Source of the DNA: Clostridia bacterium
GTDB taxonomy: Bacteria > Bacillota_A > Clostridia > Christensenellales > CAG-138
Length of the DNA stretch: 6,877 nt
Direction of reading: 5' to 3'
Assembly (NCBI GenBank): GCA_017394605.1
Contig: JAFPXU010000165.1
Coordinates: forward strand, 1-6,877
Positions 4,721 through 6,877 of this stretch are shown piece by piece. The notes under the pieces were generated by a model. The model was not told the DNA's origin. It saw nothing but the letters and a program-made list of their open reading frames with translations, and did not search any database. How positions within the stretch are numbered: the first letter of the stretch is position 1; each line of letters opens with the position of its first letter. Made by a program: the position numbers and the translations under genes.

Positions 4721-4896
4721 GCAGTTTCTCCTGCTCTATCAATCCATTCTTGTCAATGCCACATTCACAGTGCGCCATGAATAAGATTGAACGATTCAGC
4801 CATTCTTTCAGTCAGATAAACACCTCTTCTTTTTCTTCAGCAGGTATTACCCCGTTCTGATTCAGCGCATCATGATGATCAAGCGCTCTATCGGTA
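4721..4896 (-). other. Gap between SWIM gene and nuclease gene
   Basis: No gene is supported. A weak hairpin AGCGC...GCGCT (4864-4887) follows the SWIM gene stop, without a T run. On the minus strand one frame from about 4890 into the nuclease gene is broken only by a TGA at 4812-4814 and reads ALNQNGVIPAEEKEEVFI, stop, then LKEWLNRSILFMAHCECGID and KNGLIEQEKLHDRK. This may be a gene remnant at the edge of the AT-rich segment. A TTGACA is present on the minus strand near 4750, but no -10 lies at the right distance. Confidence 0.25.
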
Positions 4897-5700
4897 TCAG
4901 TGATCCGGATGTACGGTGATGGTCTGTCCCGTGTGCCGCACGGCGTTCCAGAACGTCTCGCTGCCGATCATGGTGAAATCGCGCGCAAGATCGAGGCCGC
5001 GGTGCATGCGCATGACGCTCAGAAGGACGATGACGGCGAGAAGATGTTTGCAGAGACCGGGGTAGGGGCAATCGCAGTACGCTTCCCGCAGGACGTTCCC
5101 GTTCAGCCGGAAATCGATCTCATACCATTTTGTCCCGTGGACGAACGCCTTGCCGACGCCGTTGCGTACGGATACGTACCCGATCTTTCCTTCCTGGCAG
5201 TATTTGACCGCGCGCTGCATAACGGAAGGATCATATCCGTCTGCCGAGGTCGGATCATCCATGGAGATCTCGTATCCGTCGCCGAAGATGATCTCTTCAT
5301 CTTCCGCCTCATCCTTCGGGGGAAGGACCCATTTGCGGAAGTCTTCCGGGGATACGGCGTCCGCGTCGTAGCTGCACATCATATCGCCCTTGTTTTCATA
5401 TGTCCCGAGTACCGGTGTCTGCGCGACGGAGAGCACTTTTTCGTAATCGGAAAGACGGATCCGGAATTTCGTCGTGACCGACTCGACATATCCGACCTTG
5501 CCCGACAGCTTCCCGGACACGAACACCCGGTCGCCGATGTTCAGATCGAACCGGTCGTTGTAATACGTCAGCGTGCGCCCGCCTTCCTCAAAACTGACGG
5601 AAACAAGGGAGCGGACGGGGGACGGTTCCGTAATGACGGTCCCTCTCTGCTGCTTTTCTTCCTGCTTCGGTTCTTCCTGGCCAAATCCTACGATCCGCAT
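4897..5700 (-). CDS. SWIM zinc-finger protein with OB/KOW-like N-terminal segment
   Basis: 267 aa. The C-terminal part holds a SWIM zinc finger: Cys209-x-Cys211-x5-Cys217-x-His219 in AYCDCPYPGLCKHLLAVIVL, preceded by the usual strands GKAFVHGTKWYEIDFRLNGN. SWIM fingers bind DNA or protein. Residues about 43-90 (YYNDRFDLNIGDRVFVSGKL then SGKVGYVESV) look like a small beta-barrel of OB or KOW type; this is a shape-based guess. Residues 131-150 are acidic (EAEDEEIIFGDGYEISMDDP). AAAGGAGGG lies 9 bases before the start. The gap to the upstream gene is 16 bp, so it is the last gene of the operon. No helicase or ATPase domain is fused, unlike many SWIM proteins. The function is unknown. Confidence 0.85.
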   Translation of the reverse strand: MRIVGFGQEEPKQEEKQQRGTVITEPSPVRSLVSVSFEEGGRTLTYYNDRFDLNIGDRVFVSGKLSGKVGYVESVTTKFRIRLSDYEKVLSVAQTPVLGTYENKGDMMCSYDADAVSPEDFRKWVLPPKDEAEDEEIIFGDGYEISMDDPTSADGYDPSVMQRAVKYCQEGKIGYVSVRNGVGKAFVHGTKWYEIDFRLNGNVLREAYCDCPYPGLCKHLLAVIVLLSVMRMHRGLDLARDFTMIGSETFWNAVRHTGQTITVHPDH

Positions 5701-5716
5701 ATCTTTCTCCCTCCTT

Positions 5717-6571
5717 TTATGCTACTTCTGCGATCCGGTAATCGAATCCGTTTTCGTTGTAATCGATCGTCAGCATCCTCGCGTCATCCCCTGAGAGGTC
5801 CACGAAAGATCCGCCGATCCCGACCTCCACCTCTTTCGGAGCGATGCTGACAAGTCTGTTTGCCAGTTCTGAAAACCGCGTTCTATTATCATCGGAAGAG
5901 ATGTCGAGATGGTTCAGATAGAATTCCAGTTCGTCATCATAGATCAATTCGGTTCCGGATCCCATGCTGGCTAGACCGCGCAGCACTTCTCCAAACTCGG
6001 GATTCGATGCCGCGTCAAATGAAGCATTCGCGGTGACGACCATAGGTGTATCCAGTTCATCCCACGCTCCGCCCGGGATGGCGGACACCTGCTTCAGGTC
6101 CACCGTTCCGGAATACGTTTTCCCGTTCCGCGTTCCGTATGCCACCAGTATGCCCGGACCATCCGAGCAGTCGGCGGAGTTCCATGCCGAATAGAAAACG
6201 CAAGAGGGGAATTCTTTTTCGGTTTCATCCGGATCATTCATATATTCCATCAGGGGGAACGGCCCCACCAGGTCATACATGGACGATGTGAAGCGGTGGG
6301 TATACGCATAATGGACGGATATTTCGACGTCCTTTGCCTTCAGCATGACGGAGAGCAGTTTGCTGAATTCGTGATCCGGATGGCTGCCCCTGAACGTGTA
6401 TGCGACGCCGTCCGCCGTCATTTTCAGGTCATGGATTTTGGCTTCGTCGATCAGCATCAGTCCCGCCAGGGACAGGAGCTGTCCCTGCATGATGATCAGC
6501 GGGGCCGATGGTTCACCGGCTTCTTCTTTCTTTACCAGCAGGTGTTCCTTAATGACATATGAAACGCTCAT
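5717..6571 (-). CDS. Unrecognised acidic 284-aa protein, SWIM operon
   Basis: No family is recognised. The start is the ATG at 6569-6571, supported by AAAAGGAGA just upstream; a longer in-frame reading to 6793 overlaps the preceding gene and is rejected. The protein is soluble-looking and acidic, with Asp/Glu-rich patches at 112-120 (NDPDETEKE), 211-216 and 225-229. There is one hydrophobic run, LLSLAGLMLIDEA (32-44), too short and too mixed for a clear membrane helix. There are only two cysteines (124 and 135) and no signal peptide. The second half has Gly-rich turns (SGTVDLKQVSAIPGGAWDEL, 154-173; VEVGIGGSFVDLSGDDARML, 248-267), suggesting repeated beta structure. It lies 29 bp after the upstream gene and 16 bp before the SWIM gene, so the three are probably co-transcribed and may act together. 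Confidence 0.75.
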   Translation of the reverse strand: MSVSYVIKEHLLVKKEEAGEPSAPLIIMQGQLLSLAGLMLIDEAKIHDLKMTADGVAYTFRGSHPDHEFSKLLSVMLKAKDVEISVHYAYTHRFTSSMYDLVGPFPLMEYMNDPDETEKEFPSCVFYSAWNSADCSDGPGILVAYGTRNGKTYSGTVDLKQVSAIPGGAWDELDTPMVVTANASFDAASNPEFGEVLRGLASMGSGTELIYDDELEFYLNHLDISSDDNRTRFSELANRLVSIAPKEVEVGIGGSFVDLSGDDARMLTIDYNENGFDYRIAEVA

Positions 6572-6600
6572 TTCTCTTTCTCCTTTTCTGTGTGAATCCT

Positions 6601-6877
6601 TTATATGGCTTCCAGCATCATGTATGCCGCCGCCTGTTCCTTCGCGTACCGCCTTGCGTTCCGGATCCGCTCCTTGCCCGAGAAGATCGCTTTTTCGGAA
6701 ATGTCCTTCGCCCGGCGTTCCGGCCTTGCCTCCTCGATGATCCGGCTGTAGACCGCGTCGTATTCGATCCGCTGGTCCTGTATGCAGTGACACCCGAGAT
6801 AGGGATCGTAGCGGTTGACGAGGCGCTGGTCCTCGTAATCGGAGTAGCTGACCTCCACGACGGAGAGGATCGCGTCC
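6601..6877 (-). CDS. Unrecognised protein, C-terminal fragment, SWIM operon
   Basis: The last 91 codons of a gene that enters from the right edge. The frame is open to the edge, and the GTG at 6856-6858 has no good ribosome binding site and follows in-frame coding sequence, so the gene is treated as partial. The visible part reads VEVSYSDYEDQRLVNRYDPY, then LGCHCIQDQRIEYDAVYSRI, then a basic helical end (PERRAKDISEKAIFSGKERI, RNARRYAKEQAAAYMMLEAI). The Cys-His-Cys cluster (CHC) alone is not a recognisable metal site. No family is recognised. It is the most upstream visible gene of the operon with the 284-aa protein and the SWIM protein. Confidence 0.7.
   Translation of the reverse strand, partial: DAILSVVEVSYSDYEDQRLVNRYDPYLGCHCIQDQRIEYDAVYSRIIEEARPERRAKDISEKAIFSGKERIRNARRYAKEQAAAYMMLEAI

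Noticed and set aside
3758..4780. 340-aa plus-strand reading frame opposite almost the entire nuclease gene
   Set aside because: The nuclease on the other strand has clear family motifs and a good ribosome binding site; the antisense product has no recognisable domain.

Overview
The window looks like chromosomal DNA of a fairly GC-rich member of the Bacillota (Clostridia-like). The signs are strong AGGAGG-type ribosome binding sites before almost every gene, sigma-A-type promoters, a LexA-like repressor paired with a Y-family polymerase whose N-terminus reads CIDMKTFYASVEC, a TMEM175/DUF1211 channel, and a SWIM zinc-finger protein of a type seen in Clostridia. This assignment comes from family resemblance only; no genus can be named.

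Layout. (1) Positions 1-912, minus strand: a DNA-damage cassette. A LexA-family autoproteolytic repressor (208-819) lies upstream of a Y-family DNA polymerase cut by the window edge (1-114). The repressor promoter (TTGACG-18-TATAAT) carries two identical copies of GGGGCGTTTGCCCC, which do not resemble the Bacillus SOS box and are probably its own operators. A nested inverted repeat lies between the two genes. (2) Positions 1013-2379, plus strand: a probable two-gene operon of a flavodoxin-like protein and a TMEM175-type channel, with a recognisable promoter, a 5'-leader hairpin and a terminator. (3) Positions 2380-2757: a gene-free stretch with a 51-bp-period tandem array of palindromes, a strong terminator hairpin, and the terminator of the next operon. 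(4) Positions 2758-4720, minus strand: a visibly AT-richer accessory segment with a HigBA-type toxin-antitoxin pair and a DUF1016/YhcG-type PD-(D/E)XK nuclease. The TA promoter has a perfect 12-bp palindrome in its spacer. (5) Positions 4897-6877, minus strand: a tightly spaced operon, GC-rich again, with the end of an unrecognised gene, an unrecognised acidic 284-aa protein, and a 267-aa SWIM zinc-finger protein.

How the parts work together. The LexA-like protein probably represses itself and the downstream polymerase until RecA-stimulated self-cleavage at a Cys-Gly bond relieves repression. HigA probably represses the higBA promoter through the palindrome. The TA pair plus nuclease looks like an acquired cargo segment between two GC-rich host blocks. 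The best candidates for something undescribed are the twin GC-rich operators, the 51-bp palindromic array, and the right-hand SWIM operon with two unrecognised partners.
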